Origin: Stachybotrys elegans
Lineage: Eukaryota > Ascomycota > Sordariomycetes > Hypocreales > Stachybotryaceae
Direction: 5' to 3'
Length of the DNA stretch: 64,000 bases
Assembly: GCA_020746835.1 (NCBI GenBank)
Contig: JAGPNK010000028.1
Location: 124,001-188,000, forward strand
The notes under the pieces were generated by a model. That model saw only the letters and a program-made list of their open reading frames with translations, searched no databases and was not told where the DNA came from. The position numbers were made by a program, and so were the translations under genes. Each line of letters begins with the position of its first letter. Positions within the stretch are counted from its first letter, which is position 1. Shown piece by piece: positions 24,301-35,925 of the stretch.

Positions 24301-26695
24301 TGGGATAAATCGTTTTGTTTCACATCCACTTATCTCTTCAATCGCGTACAATAAACGTGCAATACTCCTTTAACTCCTTTGGAAGTCACCAACTTGGGTC
24401 CTTCTTTGTCAATGTAGAGGAGCAGCAGGGTATAGACACACATATATACGTAGTCCAATGGCAAAAGAGACACCACCCAGGTAATCTAAGCCAGACTCTG
24501 GAAACACTCATTATCTACTCTACGGTTTACTTCAATAGGTCGGGTGTCTATATATCTGTAAATGACGAGACTCCAGCACGGCTATACATTTCTTGTATTA
24601 ACTTGTCGTACTCCTTGACCCTGGCTGCAGATATCCTTCTGAGTGCCTCGAAGGGAGCAAGCCATCATTCTTCCGCCATCATTAGCCGCTATATGAGCGT
24701 CTCGAAAAGGCGTAAGATTTGTGGCAAATTGGATGGCTTCACTTCTTTCCCCGTGAAATATTTCCCAAATTTCATCATCGGGATTGCAGCAAGACCTAGG
24801 CACCAAAGAGTTCGCCACTGTATGTCACTCAGATTTTCTTGTCATGAAAAAGTGACCACCACAGAGATAGAATCGATCTTGGTTTCAAAAATGGAAGACT
24901 CAGTCCACTGGATGCAAGTTTTGGACCCTGAAATGGCACGACTCCCGAGCAGCTAGCAGCCGACTTGCCAATATCGAGAAGAAAGATTTCTCTCGCTAGA
25001 GCCCTGGGGTAGGATGATAGACATAAAGCACACTTGTGCCTTCAAAGAGTCGTGGCTTCCATGACTCAGGCATCTTTCGCCGATTACCCCGCTACACAAG
25101 TCTCGCCACTGGCTTCTGGGATAGTCCCAGTCTGACCTGCTAATGCAATGGGCCGATCTAAAACTCTGTTGACTAGCAAGTTTGAGGTTCCAACTAGGAA
25201 CCGTGAGCTGTCATTACTGAATACGATTTATTTGAATGCCGGCAGGTGTTTTCAGCCGGACTCGAGGTTTGATTGGGAGTCGTGAGATGAAGTAGGTCCT
25301 TTGAAAGGAATGAAAATAGACACTTGCAGTCAAACGTTGTGCTACAATTCCATGATCATTAAGGTTATGTCCTGCTTCTCAGAAGAGAAGCAAGTAGTTT
25401 ACACCATAACTGGAACTAATGAAACGCCTCAACACCCATTGACCACGATGGATAGAAGATGTATGCGTATTGAACCTAAATTCCCCACCAACCAACAAGA
25501 ATAGGAGCTAGAATTTCCAATAGTCTTTCAATCGCTTGTGGGTTTGTAAGGATACCCTATAGCATCGTTTAATATTTTGGGCATGTGGTTTGAGCTAGAG
25601 TATTCTAATCTTAATTCGTGTCTCGACCTTTCTAAAGCCCAACATTGGCTTATATCTCAGCGCTTGACAGTACTTATCCAGACTAACCAGTATAGCATCA
25701 TTATTCACAAATGTGATGTGGCCCAGGATAGCTACTCCAAGAGAAGGAGTATATGCCGTTTTCAGACCATAAGACTATTATGACCAGATAAGCTACGCCT
25801 GATGGGCAAAGGTATCAGCTGGTATTCTGCTCTCTGCACTCATTGGAAATATGGTGTAGCTGATTTTCTACAACTTGGGAATCTAGGGTGAAGACATGAT
25901 TTTCGGGCGATCTAATTAGGTAGCCTTCGGCTATAAACCACGACTACCATCGTAGTGTCTCGCGCTGTTGAATTCCACCCATCTGCGGGTCTCCGCGATA
26001 AAGTTTGAGCCAATTTGCATATCCGTGTCATGATTCCTCTCCGATCAAGCTTGTCTAGCTGGACCTTCTTGGCGGGGAAATTCGCCACATGGTACCTAAG
26101 TCACAGCCCTCGTTTGATTGAGGTTACCAAACAGCAGTTTGAACCATATACTACTTAGTAGTATTCAATACTTAATCGTATATGGTTGTGCAAGGCTACA
26201 GCCATGAACTCATTTCCGATGTCTTACTTACTCTTCCTATGTCCCGGTATGTTCTACGATGCTTAACCATAGGGCCTTGCCCCGAATCTTTTTTAAAAGC
26301 GCACTGTGTCCTAAATAGATAAGGTACAACAGGCGGTAAAGTTTAATGCTGCTCCAGACTGTTCTCGTCAATCATGTACTCGACATAATACTAAAATAAG
26401 CTTCTCCTGGCTTCAACCTTAGCCTTAGTAAACCTTACCCTATATTCCTGCCTGGCCAGGAGGGAAACCTTATGGGTGCTCAATTGACCGAATCACGAAG
26501 CAATGAAAATGAAAGGGCGACGTTCCGCAAATGTTTTCGAATACTAACTACAAGACGTTCTGCTGGCTCCTATAAAACCCTGCCAAGGACCCCATCTACG
26601 AATGGATGCCTTTCCATCCTATAATCCAAGATATATACCACAACACTTACATTATTTGGAAAAGATAATCATTTACTGTCAAAGACACCGAAATC
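24301..26695. other. Long gene-poor stretch
   Basis: About 2.4 kb. A 213-codon plus frame at 24,315 and a 78-codon minus frame at 24,582-24,818 have no recognisable domain, start context or coding look. A TATA-like element (CCTATAAAACCC, about 26,570) lies about 120 bp upstream of the next gene. Confidence 0.45.
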
Positions 26696-27366
26696 ATGAA
26701 ACTCTTCCTGTGCGTTGTTCTTTACCTGCTCATGACCGGTAGGACACTCGACGCTTCTCCTACGTCAAACGGAGACTCGAGCCTTCAGACTCGAGCTACA
26801 TGTGATGCTGCTACGCTCAAGGATCCTTGTTATCTTGTACTCAAGGGTTTAATCTCTAAGACTGTTGCCAGTCTATGCAGCAGCTATTCCCTCAGCAGCG
26901 TCGCCAGTCTGGGCTCCACAGGCGTGGCATGTACCAAGCCCTCGTCCCTCCAAAAGGCATGCGCCTGTATTGTAAGTATATTTCATCTCCAACGGTCCTG
27001 CCTTGACTCGCGATCAGTGACGCTGAAATTCATTTTCAGGTCAACCCCTGTATACCAAAGGGATCAGCGTGTACAGCCCAGTCGCAGTGCTGCGATAGTA
27101 CTGCGAAATGTATAAGGCCTCGAGTTGGTAATGGTTTACAATGCTTGGTAAGTGTGCTAGAGGTTTCCATCATTTTATTAAGTACCTACATCGGACACGA
27201 ATAAGCGGATAGAGTATACTGACAGATAAAAACACCAAAGGATTGCGTGGCAACGTTAAAAGAGTGCTTTAGTGATTCGCAATGCTGCGATCCTGATGCA
27301 TATTGCTACCCACCCTCCGGGTCCAACAGTAACTTACCCTATGATTATGCTTGCCAAATACCATAG
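26696..27366 (+). CDS. Small secreted cysteine-rich protein with two knottin-like modules
   Basis: A 169-residue predicted secreted protein. Exons: 26696-26971, 27040-27147, 27241-27366. The start gives a signal peptide (MKLFLCVVLYLLMTG). The first exon holds a Cys/Ser-rich domain of its own. Exons 2 and 3 each carry one module of identical spacing, C-x6-C-x5-CC-x5-C, followed by a final Cys after 10 and 15 residues: CIPKGSACTAQSQCCDSTAKC and CVATLKECFSDSQCCDPDAYC. That spacing is typical of inhibitor-cystine-knot folds. Fungal proteins of this kind may be effectors, inhibitors or cell-wall proteins; the role here is unknown. The exon-per-module layout suggests exon duplication. Confidence 0.83.
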
Positions 27367-28243
27367 CTGTGAGCGGGCTGGATTGCGTAAGTGGAACCAG
27401 TAGTGTGGATGGCAAAATGGTTATGATGATATAGTGGATGAAATGAGTGATGGTCAGAGTGCCCTCTAAGGGGTAATACACTCGCTTGGTTGGAAGCAAG
27501 TGTGAAGATTATTTCAGATTGGGGTCTCGCGCAATTACATTATTTGAATTAGCTGGTATTCAAACAGGTCTTGGATCTGGTGCTTGTAGTATATATAACC
27601 TAACTGCTTTGTAGTATCTACAATCTGCTAATTTTGAAGCGCGCAATCATGTGCCATAGGACGGTGAGCTGCTAGGATCGTGTTAACCAAGCCTTTTTAG
27701 TATGCATTGAAATTCGCTAAATTAGCTATATAGCAGTGCATAACTTGCTCGGATCAAGCCGGTCGATGAACAGACCAGGTCTAGACTTGCTATGGTGATT
27801 TGAAACTCGCACTATTTGCTGAGATGGACAAGACACAAAGACTTAGTTGTTGACATATATACTGCCTGTACAACTTAGCTATTTGAACCCGGCGGTATGC
27901 CCATACATGACAGATACTACTATGTCTCTTCGAATATTCTGCCCAAGATCCGATTCGTGAGTATTGTCTATTTATACGTGCACTTTGTGGTCTCCCGGAA
28001 AAGCAATCTTTGATTCGTCTTTGCTATTAGGCGTAGGCGCTGGTGGTTTTCAATGGAAGACCTCGAACGGACCACTTTGGTTCTCTAAGGCCATGGCCTG
28101 TTGTCGGCTCCAAAGCTCATAGTTATTTCGTTCGTGGGTGATGTCTCGTTGGAGAAAGTCGCTTTTCTACTGCGTAACATCGGCCCGAGGGTGGGCATCG
28201 TAACGGCAGTAAGAGCAAAGTTGGCTTCCAACTTAGGTTACAA
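27367..28243. other. Intergenic, no gene seen
   Basis: About 0.9 kb, A/T-leaning, with no supported open frame or repeat. Confidence 0.45.
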
Positions 28244-28504
28244 TTAGAGATGCATCAGATTTCGTGACGGAAACTGTGGGCAACTCGCGTCCACGTATAG
28301 CGAGATGTAATCATCGATTGTAAGTCGTTTAACAATGCGGCTGCGGATGTAGATGCTGACAAAAACCCAAGCCACGATAAGGAGGCTTATTGCAAGGCTT
28401 TGGGCCGCCGTGTCCGGGTATGTTGACTGTACTTTTGAAGGGAAGCTACTTCTTTGTAGGTGATTGATGGGGCGCGGAGTTGTGCTCTTATTACAACCTC
28501 CCAC
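28244..28504 (-). pseudogene. N-terminal fragment of a PTH11/rhodopsin-domain-like membrane protein
   Basis: The minus strand encodes one hydrophobic segment (SLAISLLIVAWVFVSIYI) followed by RSRIVKRLTIDDYIS. The hydrophobic helix plus R-x-R-x-x-x-R-x-x-x-DDY is the typical first helix and loop of fungal rhodopsin-domain integral membrane proteins. Nothing that continues the family is found in the next few hundred bases, so this is probably a truncated relic. An intact family member lies at 30,977-32,180. Confidence 0.55.
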
Positions 28505-29012
28505 TACATTGCGTCCATCTCAACGTTCCAGCTCTTGATCAAAATACAACATGGCAGCCCAAAACAGACCCCTACCACACCACCAACTGGTTCCCATAGA
28601 CCTTGTCTCTGCTTTGGGCGTACCATGCATCATTTTTCAGTCTAGTGTAACAATGCATGACTCGCCCCCAAAGTGCATCCACGGCTGGTGTACAGTCATA
28701 TTCATCCCACTTCAGATCGTATGAACAGTTGGTCCCAGAACCAACAACGTTGGTCAAGATCACAGCGTGGGGTGGGGAAGACGCAACCTGGCGCCCGCAG
28801 CAATCTAATCTGGTATGATAGGCTGCAGTATGGAAGCAGATCATTACTAAAGTCAATGACCAACGTGCCTCGAACCAACACGTAACACTTCATTAGGTTC
28901 CCCTCCCCAGCCCAAGCCCCAGGGCTAGGATTTGTTCCCTTCCTACTTTCAGACCACCCTCCAAACCGTTGATCGCATCGTCAGTTTGCTCCCTGTGCCC
29001 ACCACTTTCACC
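28505..29012. other. Intergenic, upstream of the O-methyltransferase
   Basis: A 95-codon minus-strand frame (28,572-28,856) has no recognisable domain and is not annotated. The rest should hold the methyltransferase promoter. Confidence 0.4.
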
Positions 29013-30389
29013 ATGGCCTCAGCCACAGATCTGATTACGCAGTTGAACTCTCTGGGGCAGCGAATCTCCGATGGTGATCAGAAAGCCAGAGCTTTGGCTT
29101 TGAAGGTTACTGAACAACTCTCAACGAGTCTTAGTGATCCCACCAATGTTGCAGTGGATTTAGCATTCTCGGTAATTCTTATCTAGCCCATCTACGACAT
29201 GGCTAACAACTCTGGCTTTGAAGCCATTCATAGCTGTCGCCGCTAGGATTGCCGTCAATCTCGGACTCTTCAAGATCATATCCGAACATGAAGGTTCTAT
29301 TGATTCGAAACAATTGTCTGCTCTTTCTGGAGCAGAAGAACTTTTGATCAGTGAGTAATGGCCTTTCTCACTTCTCTGCCCTCGGCTAACGATGTGAAAT
29401 AAGTTCGAATTCTTCGACCTCTGTCTGCTATCGGATTTGTCAAAGAAGTGGGAGAAAAAACATGGGAAGCCTCCCCCGTTTCTCGGTCAATGGCGAAGGA
29501 GGAAATTGCCGCGGGGCATCGAATGATGTAAGTCTGATAGGTTAACTAGGGGATAGCCGTGCTAATGGCAGTATAGTGGTGAGATGGTTGTGGGCGCTGC
29601 CCAGAAGGCTCCCAAGTTTTTGCAGGAGTACGGATCACGCTGCCCATCGAGCCCACACGACGGGCTGATGCAGTATGCCTTCCAGACAAAGCTGACCGCC
29701 TTTGAGCTCTTTGCGACAATGCCGAGTATCCTGAAAGACTTTAATCTGTTCATGGGTAATACGATGGGGGCTAGGGAATACTGGGTTGATTGGTATCCCG
29801 TCCAGGCACAGCTTCTAGACGGCCATGATGGAGGTACTGCACTCTTGATTGACGTGGGTGGAGGCAAAGGGCATGACTTGATTGCATTTCATCAGCTGTA
29901 TAAGGGACGAGGTCGCCTTGTTTTGCAAGATCTGGCCCCAGTGATCGATGGCCTTCATGGGTTGGATCCGGCAATCGAAGCTGTCAAGTATGACTTTTTC
30001 ACGCCGCAGCCCATTATAGGTATGTCGTCCTTGCTCGCCGCTGGAGTATGCCTAACAATCGCTATGCAGGTGCTAGAGCGTATTTCTACCATCATATTCT
30101 TCATGACTGGTCGGATGAGAATTGCGTTAACATTCTTAAGCAAGTCAAGCTTGCCATGGCTCCCGGCTACTCCAAGCTTCTTCTTCATGAGATGATTGTG
30201 CCTGATGTGGGGGCATCAAAATTCCACGCAATGTTGGATATGACAATGATGGCTTTCAACGCAGGAATGGAGCGCACAGAGACACAATGGAAGACCCTAC
30301 TTGAAAGCGTTGGATTTGAGGTCACTCACATCTGGCCAGCAATGCAGGAGGACGCTGATGGGATCATTGAGGCAATGATCAAGGTATAA
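29013..30389 (+). CDS. SAM-dependent O-methyltransferase (COMT-like)
   Basis: A 390-residue small-molecule O-methyltransferase, cytosolic. Exons: 29013-29171, 29224-29350, 29404-29527, 29577-30019, 30070-30389; all five join in frame. Visible signatures: an N-terminal dimerisation region with PFIAVAARIAVNLGLF; the SAM-binding motif LLIDVGGGKGHDL (about residue 230); and YFYHHILHDWSDENC, where the HD..W segment carries the catalytic His of this family. It would transfer a methyl group to a phenolic or carboxylic oxygen of a secondary metabolite. It lies at the left edge of a tract with broken PKS, UstYa-like and MFS genes and an intact flavin monooxygenase, so it is probably a surviving tailoring gene of that locus. 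The substrate is unknown. Confidence 0.92.
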
Positions 30390-30976
30390 AGGATGCAATG
30401 TTGATTGCCAGGGCACTAGGTACGACTCCTATTTGATTGGCTCTCTACTGCTTCTTTCACCTTGGACTACATAGTTCTTTTCATCATAGGGGAATCAGTA
30501 ACATCTAGTCTACCCGAATATATTTAGCTTTCCGTACTCTGATATGAGTACAAAATGAACCCCAGGAATGATTTCAATTCAGCGAAGGTCTTTTAAGTGC
30601 ATCCACGTCAAACAAATCGAGGGCGCGCTCCCCTGCCCAACTGTCCAACGCCTCCCAGTTCGCACATACATGCAGGTCAACATCAAAATTCGTGGACCAA
30701 AAGCCGAATTTGTCTCCATGCTGGGCAGTGTTATTAATCCAGCGGAATGTTACCAGTAATAAATCTGGTTGGCACATCAGTGATTCCTGAATATATTTAA
30801 TATAGTGATCTGGATTACACAATAGTCAGACACAGAGCAATTGTTGAAAGGGGAACAGATAGAAACATCATACCGACATGCTTGGTTTCCTGCAGCATTT
30901 CCTCTTCTTTCTTTCTGCCATGGTAAATTCTATGGAGCACACGTTTGACCTTTTTCTTATATATCCAACACAATCC
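30390..30976. other. Intergenic, convergent 3' ends
   Basis: Between the 3' ends of the O-methyltransferase and the PTH11-like gene. No gene seen. Confidence 0.45.
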
Positions 30977-32180
30977 TTACTCAATACTATCATGGTAAAG
31001 CCTCTCAAATGAGTCATCATACCCAGTCTCAATAAATGGGTGGGGATGCCCATGAACTTTAGAACTCTTTGATGGCTGCCCAGCGCCACGTGTGTGATTC
31101 GGCGTAGAGATTTCACTATTACCGCTGCGAGCCTTAGCATCACCATAACGAAGCCTGCGATATACAGGAATTATTGTGGGGAGACAAGCTCCAATGATGG
31201 CCATGTGAATCTCGACAACACTTGTGATACCGGGGACGACAAACTGCTCTGCCAGAGGTTAGCTGGAGATGGAAGACATTAGAAATTTACATACTAGTGA
31301 AATTTATGTCGCCATCTCTGTATTGTAGCCCTGACGTAATTGCACGAGCTAGGCTTGTTAGAAAGGCACTAGAAAGCATTAGCAGCCACTCCCAGAGACA
31401 GCATGATTCAGGGGCGCTACTCACAGGCTACCGAGAAGGAATACGGCAGCGACGCCAATCTTCTTGGATAGTTTCATGTTTAGCCTTAGCACATCCCCTA
31501 TCGGCAGTACTAGAATTGCCAAGTCAATAATACAGTTGGCACTTAATGTTCCAACAAAGAATAGCAGGATATCGATGCATGTGGTTGAGGGCAGTTCCTG
31601 TAGTTCCCGATGCCAGGAAGCTCGAAGCGGCCGGCACTGGAGGAAGTAAACAATTTCGCATGATACTGTCCACATTATGCATATAGTACCAAGGAAATAG
31701 CTTCCCCAGCGGACTGTTGTTGTCGGGAAGATGCGCCAGTAGAAGGCAAGAACAGAGAGCTTAACTAGTGTTGAGCTTATTGCGTAGATAAGTTCGGATG
31801 CGAATAAGGCCTTTGGTCGGAATCAGAATTCTAACCAGCACAATATATAAGCAGTGAGATCTCACTTTGAACAGAATGACGAGCGAGGTCTGGTCCTCCA
31901 TTACAACTAGTCTTATATCGCGACCAAGGCCTCCTTGGATGATCTGGACATAGCCTGAGACCATGGATCCGTGATGAATAACCAAAGATGATAAGCAAAG
32001 CCAGTCATCAGTCTGCCAGCTGATGCCGCTAAGTCGTTTGGCCCAGAATCGCAAAGCGACAAATATCGTAGAGATGACAATCAGAACAGAGAAGGCGGCC
32101 AACATGCTAGGGCCATCATCAAAGAAATCGATGGGGGATGTATCAATCCGGGCTGCTGGTGGTAGCTTCTCTGCCGACAT
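30977..32180 (-). CDS. PTH11-like / rhodopsin-domain integral membrane protein
   Basis: A 348-residue multi-pass plasma-membrane protein of the fungal rhodopsin-domain family, often treated as PTH11-type receptor-like proteins. Exons on the minus strand: 31866-32180, 31425-31810, 31295-31368, 30977-31248. Seven hydrophobic segments can be placed. Family marks include the first helix followed by LRFWAKRLSGISWQTDDW, the LAFYWRIFPT segment after helix 3, the C-R-P loop (FLQCRPLRASW), and AIIGACLPTIIPVYRRL at the last helix. The C-terminal tail is polar. No ligand can be inferred. It sits between an intact O-methyltransferase and PKS relics. Confidence 0.88.
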
Positions 32181-33172
32181 TTTCCAACTGGTTCCTTTAG
32201 AACACGCAGAGAACGTCAAAGCAAATCTTGATGGAGTACGAAGATGGCGGACGGAAAGCAGCAGCTGTCTCAAACTTGTTCGGAGGGGCCCTTTATTTAA
32301 TTCAAAGCATTTGATTTAATTGACAGTTATAAATAACTCTATCCATCACTCTGCCCTTAGCATGTAGGTAACGAGGCGCAAGGCAAGGTGGGTTGTAGGA
32401 GAGGAGGGTTCAGCACAATCCACCATACCCCCACACACCCCAAGTCATAGATTGCAGCGCTGACGAGAAAAGGCAGGCGGCTGACACGGCACTATCTGAC
32501 TCATGTTACTAGTCAATATTGCCTTCTTGTACCTGTAGATTATTCAAGGAATTTTTGTTTTTCATGTTTGACGGGGTGGATATGAGTGACTTGAGGATAC
32601 CCCCGATGATATGACAATTCTAAAAAAGGAGAAACAATGAAATAGCTGCTCGCCCGAAGATACTCAAGAAAGTGAGCGACAAGACTGAAGGGATTGGAGG
32701 CATACGGAGTACGCCATAAAAGAGGTTATTGCACTTGAAACTTTGCCGCCGGATAAAGCTTCCTAGAACTGATGGATATTGCCATGAAACTCGCCCAATG
32801 AACGTGGATTGATGATAATAGTGGGTGGTATTGAAGAATGAGGATTATCGGCAGCCCCCAATAATAGGATGGTATTCAGACACTGAAGATCATGCTCCTC
32901 TGAGCGAAAAGAGGGATACTCTCAAGGCCCCCAATGTTATGGTAGTATTAAGACCTCACGGGACCCGTAATCCGTCTCACTTTAGGCGAAGATAAACACT
33001 ATCATGACCAAATGGCATGTAACACGTACGCTGGCCCACTTCGAGTGAAACAAAGGGACCAATTTAGTTACTCTTGCTGTGTCTAGCTCTAAAGCATTGT
33101 CCCTGGTATTTAATGATGCTACACACCGACTCCCTATCAACTTCCTAAACCTTGTTCGATATCTCAACAACA
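32181..33172. other. Intergenic, no gene seen
   Basis: About 1 kb with no supported frame. It separates the receptor-like gene (minus) from the KS relic (plus). Confidence 0.45.
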
Positions 33173-33625
33173 ATGGACGGCGTTATGCCAGGCGGTATTG
33201 AGCCCATGGCTGTGGTGGGATTTGGTAAGTTCTTGTTCTGCTAGACATAGCCTTGTACTAAGTATGGAAAGGATGTCGGTTACCAGGGAAAGTCCGCAAT
33301 CCGTCCGATTTCTGGGAATTTCCTACATCCAAAGGGATCGGAGGATCTGAAAAGATTATCCGATCCCATTATAACATTGACTCCGCTTTTTACCCGAGTA
33401 ATCAACGCCTTTGTAGTTTCAATATACCTGGAGACTCCTTTCTCGATGATATGATTGAAGCATAGATGCATCCATGTTCAATATCTCACTAGTTGAAGCT
33501 CCATGGATGGACCCTTAATGGAGGAAGCTTCTTGAGGCTGTTTGTGAGGCAGTTGAGATTAGTGGTATACCTGTAGCTGATGTTTCAGGCCAAACCCTAG
33601 GATGCTTTGTTGGCTACAAGCCGCC
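33173..33625 (+). pseudogene. Relic of a polyketide synthase ketosynthase N-terminus
   Basis: Starts with an ATG and a still good intron (donor about 33,234, acceptor about 33,270). The spliced text reads EPMAVVGFGGCRLPGKVRNPSDFW, the usual KS opening of a highly reducing PKS. Downstream, in shifted frames, come HYNIDSAFYPSNQR...FLDD and MDP-stop-WRKLLEAVCEAVEISG, matching the MDPQQRxLLE KS segment, with TAA where Gln (CAA) is expected. Frameshifts, the nonsense change and the absence of any later KS (no DTACSSS) or other PKS domain show it is dead and truncated. Confidence 0.75.
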
Positions 33626-34129
33626 CAGCACCCCGTAATAGTGTCTCGATATATAATCCTTTGCATAACCGATGCCTTGCTGGCTTCACTGGCTATGAGT
33701 ACCGTCGTGTTGCTCCATTATTCCACATCTCTCACTGCAAGAAAATTAAGTTCTCTATCAAACTATGGTAAATGCGGATGTACCGCTGACTGCGCGCAAT
33801 ACTTATACTGAAGCATCAAGTGCAACTCATCTTGGACGAGGCAACCCTATTGCCATTTACCCTGATTCTATATATACGCAAGGCAACCTGAGCGTTGTTG
33901 CAGAACACTGGAAAAGACTGAGTTGCGATGCTGGAGTGGTCGCTTTGTCAGGAGTTTGTGGCCAGAAATAAGTTACCTGACGCCCTTTCACGTGGTATGA
34001 GAAGAAAACGGCTTGGCTTCTGCAAGGTTACCATAGTTTTTATTTCTTGGTTTGTTGCGTGGACCCTCAAATATCATGTCACACTCATGCCCGTGGACTG
34101 ACGAAAGCTTCACTACAGCGAGCGCGATT
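33626..34129. other. Degenerate intergenic stretch
   Basis: Follows the KS relic. Short frames only; possibly further unrecognisable PKS debris. Confidence 0.35.
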
Positions 34130-34442
34130 CCGGTACGTGAAGCGTACGGAGTCGAAACTTGCACAGCGCATAGCTGCGACTAATGCAATCCGCTGCCTTG
34201 ACCAACTACGACAGGATGTCATATGTAATGCCGATTACACCCCTTGCTACGCTGGATACCAAGATCCGTCTGGGATAGGAAGCTGGCAGGTCCGAATGTG
34301 TAGGCACTGGAGAAAGCCTGAGCAATGGGCTACAGGCCACAAAACAAGCTTCAAGCATGAGGGTGAGGTGCCCGGCCCAATGATAGACCGCTTTAAGTTT
34401 TGCATGGATGATAGGGTGCCCGTTGGTCCAGAAGAGGCTTAA
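34130..34442 (+). pseudogene. C-terminal fragment resembling UstYa-like (DUF3328) proteins
   Basis: The open frame contains IRCLDQLRQDVICNADYTPC followed by VRMCRHWRKPEQWA. This resembles the second half of UstYa-type proteins: H-C-x-D-x-L-R-x-x-x-M-C-x-A-D ... C-R-x-(F/W)-x-x-I-x-x-W. The expected N-terminal membrane helix and first HxxHC motif are not found upstream, and the His of the second motif is replaced (IRC). I read it as a truncated relic. UstYa-like oxidases act in ribosomal-peptide and other fungal clusters. The family call is from memory of the motif and is moderate. Confidence 0.5.
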
Positions 34443-34899
34443 TTCAAAATCCTCATTGTTGGTTGGATGCCATTCGGACCCAAATGTGAGGTATGACAAA
34501 AGTACCTTTGCTTGTCATCAAGCAAGCGAGAAGCGATGACCTTATTGCCCCATCTGCAACTCTTCTATCACATAGGCGATGTAACCCTTCACCACGTATT
34601 TTGCCAAGCGAGGTACATTTGCTAACCTTGGAAGATACGAGGCGCCTTGCGCGATAGCCGATTATCTATTTTTTCCTAATACCCCCTCCAAAAATAGCAA
34701 AATATAATGAGCAACAATCCCTCGCTATGGTTGAACCTGTCCATTTTCTCACGGCTCAACACAGGACAACCCTGCGGGTATATGAGGTTGAAACAACGAT
34801 TTCTCCCGCATACTGACATGTTTCTGAATGCCACAAGGCCAAATCGACCGCCCATTACCAGTGTGAAAGTGTGAAGGGAGGAAGAAATTTGTCACGCGG
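34443..34899. other. Intergenic, no gene seen
   Basis: Only short frames; between two relics. Confidence 0.35.
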
Positions 34900-35925
34900 C
34901 AATATGCATCATCCAGATACCGAACGGTTGAACAGAGCGAGACGGGTGAAAGCACCGCTGGTCCAAAACCTGAGGCTTCGGAAGTGTCACCCCCAAGATT
35001 GAACCAAAATAGATGGTTGGCCTCAGTTTCCACTTGTCGGGGTTTTCACTGATAGGCTTGGGGGTATGACAAATGCGTATGGCGCATTTCAGACTTTTCA
35101 TCAGCAGCAACACCTTAAACCACATTCATCGTCTGCGATAGCCTGGATCGGCTCTACAAAAGCTTTTCTGCTCTTCCTGATTTCCATCTTGGCCGGTCCC
35201 ATCTTTGACACCGGTTACCTTGTCTCTTTGCTGTGGGTCGACTCTGGACTCTTGGTTGTCGGCATGTTTCTTGATAACATCATATCTAAGTATTGGCAAG
35301 TTTTCTTGGCGCAGTCCATTATAATGGGAACAGGGTTCGGATGCCTATATCTGCCCGCCCCAGCCCTTCTTTCACAGTATTTTCAGACAAATACTGCATT
35401 GGCAATGGGAGCGTCATCAGATGGAAGCGCTTTGGGCACGTCCTTCACTTCGAGTGCATGATATCTTTAACTTGTCAAACGCCAAGCCATGGTGTCCTGC
35501 TATTGACATTCATCTAGGTGGAATACTATACCCTTAGTATTTACGAGGCTCAAAGACAATATTGGCTTCCACTGGGCAACTCGCGCGCTGGCTTTTATAC
35601 TCTTAGGCACATGTGCATTGCCGATAGTTCTGATGAGGTCGAAGGCACAACCGACGAGGAACGAGAATATGGTGAATTGGACGGCTTTCAGAGATCATCC
35701 ATACCTCTTACTCAATTTGGGCCTGCTGTTCGGCCTCATGGAACTATACATCGTCTTTAATTACATCGCACTCTTCTCTCTCGGCCAAATCGATGCCATA
35801 GACACCTTGACGGTGTACTTGCTCATTATCCTCAACGGAAGCCACCTTCCTGAACGCATCATGCCATGCTTATATGCTGATAAGATTTACCCGATCAACA
35901 GCAATTACTTGTGGTGGTTGTAAGT
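34900..35925 (+). pseudogene. Relic of an MFS transporter (monocarboxylate-transporter-like)
   Basis: Plus-strand blocks in changing frames: GGMTNAYGAFQTFHQ (first helix and loop), TKAFLLFLISILAGPIFDTGY, QVFLAQSIIMGTGFGCLYLPAPALLSQYF and MGASSDGSALGT (helices 2-6 of MCT-like MFS proteins), then after a break DHPYLLLNLGLLFGLMELYIVFNYI near 35,700. The order is that of one MFS protein. Stops and frameshifts at about 35,050, 35,460 and 35,520 cannot be explained by introns I could find. Probably the exporter of the broken cluster. Confidence 0.7.

Noticed and set aside
24315..24956. A 213-codon plus-strand frame
   Set aside because: No domain, poor start context and an uneven composition; treated as chance.
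30977..32180. Light-driven microbial rhodopsin
   Set aside because: The protein follows the fungal rhodopsin-domain/PTH11-like pattern, and I see no retinal-binding lysine motif in the last helix.
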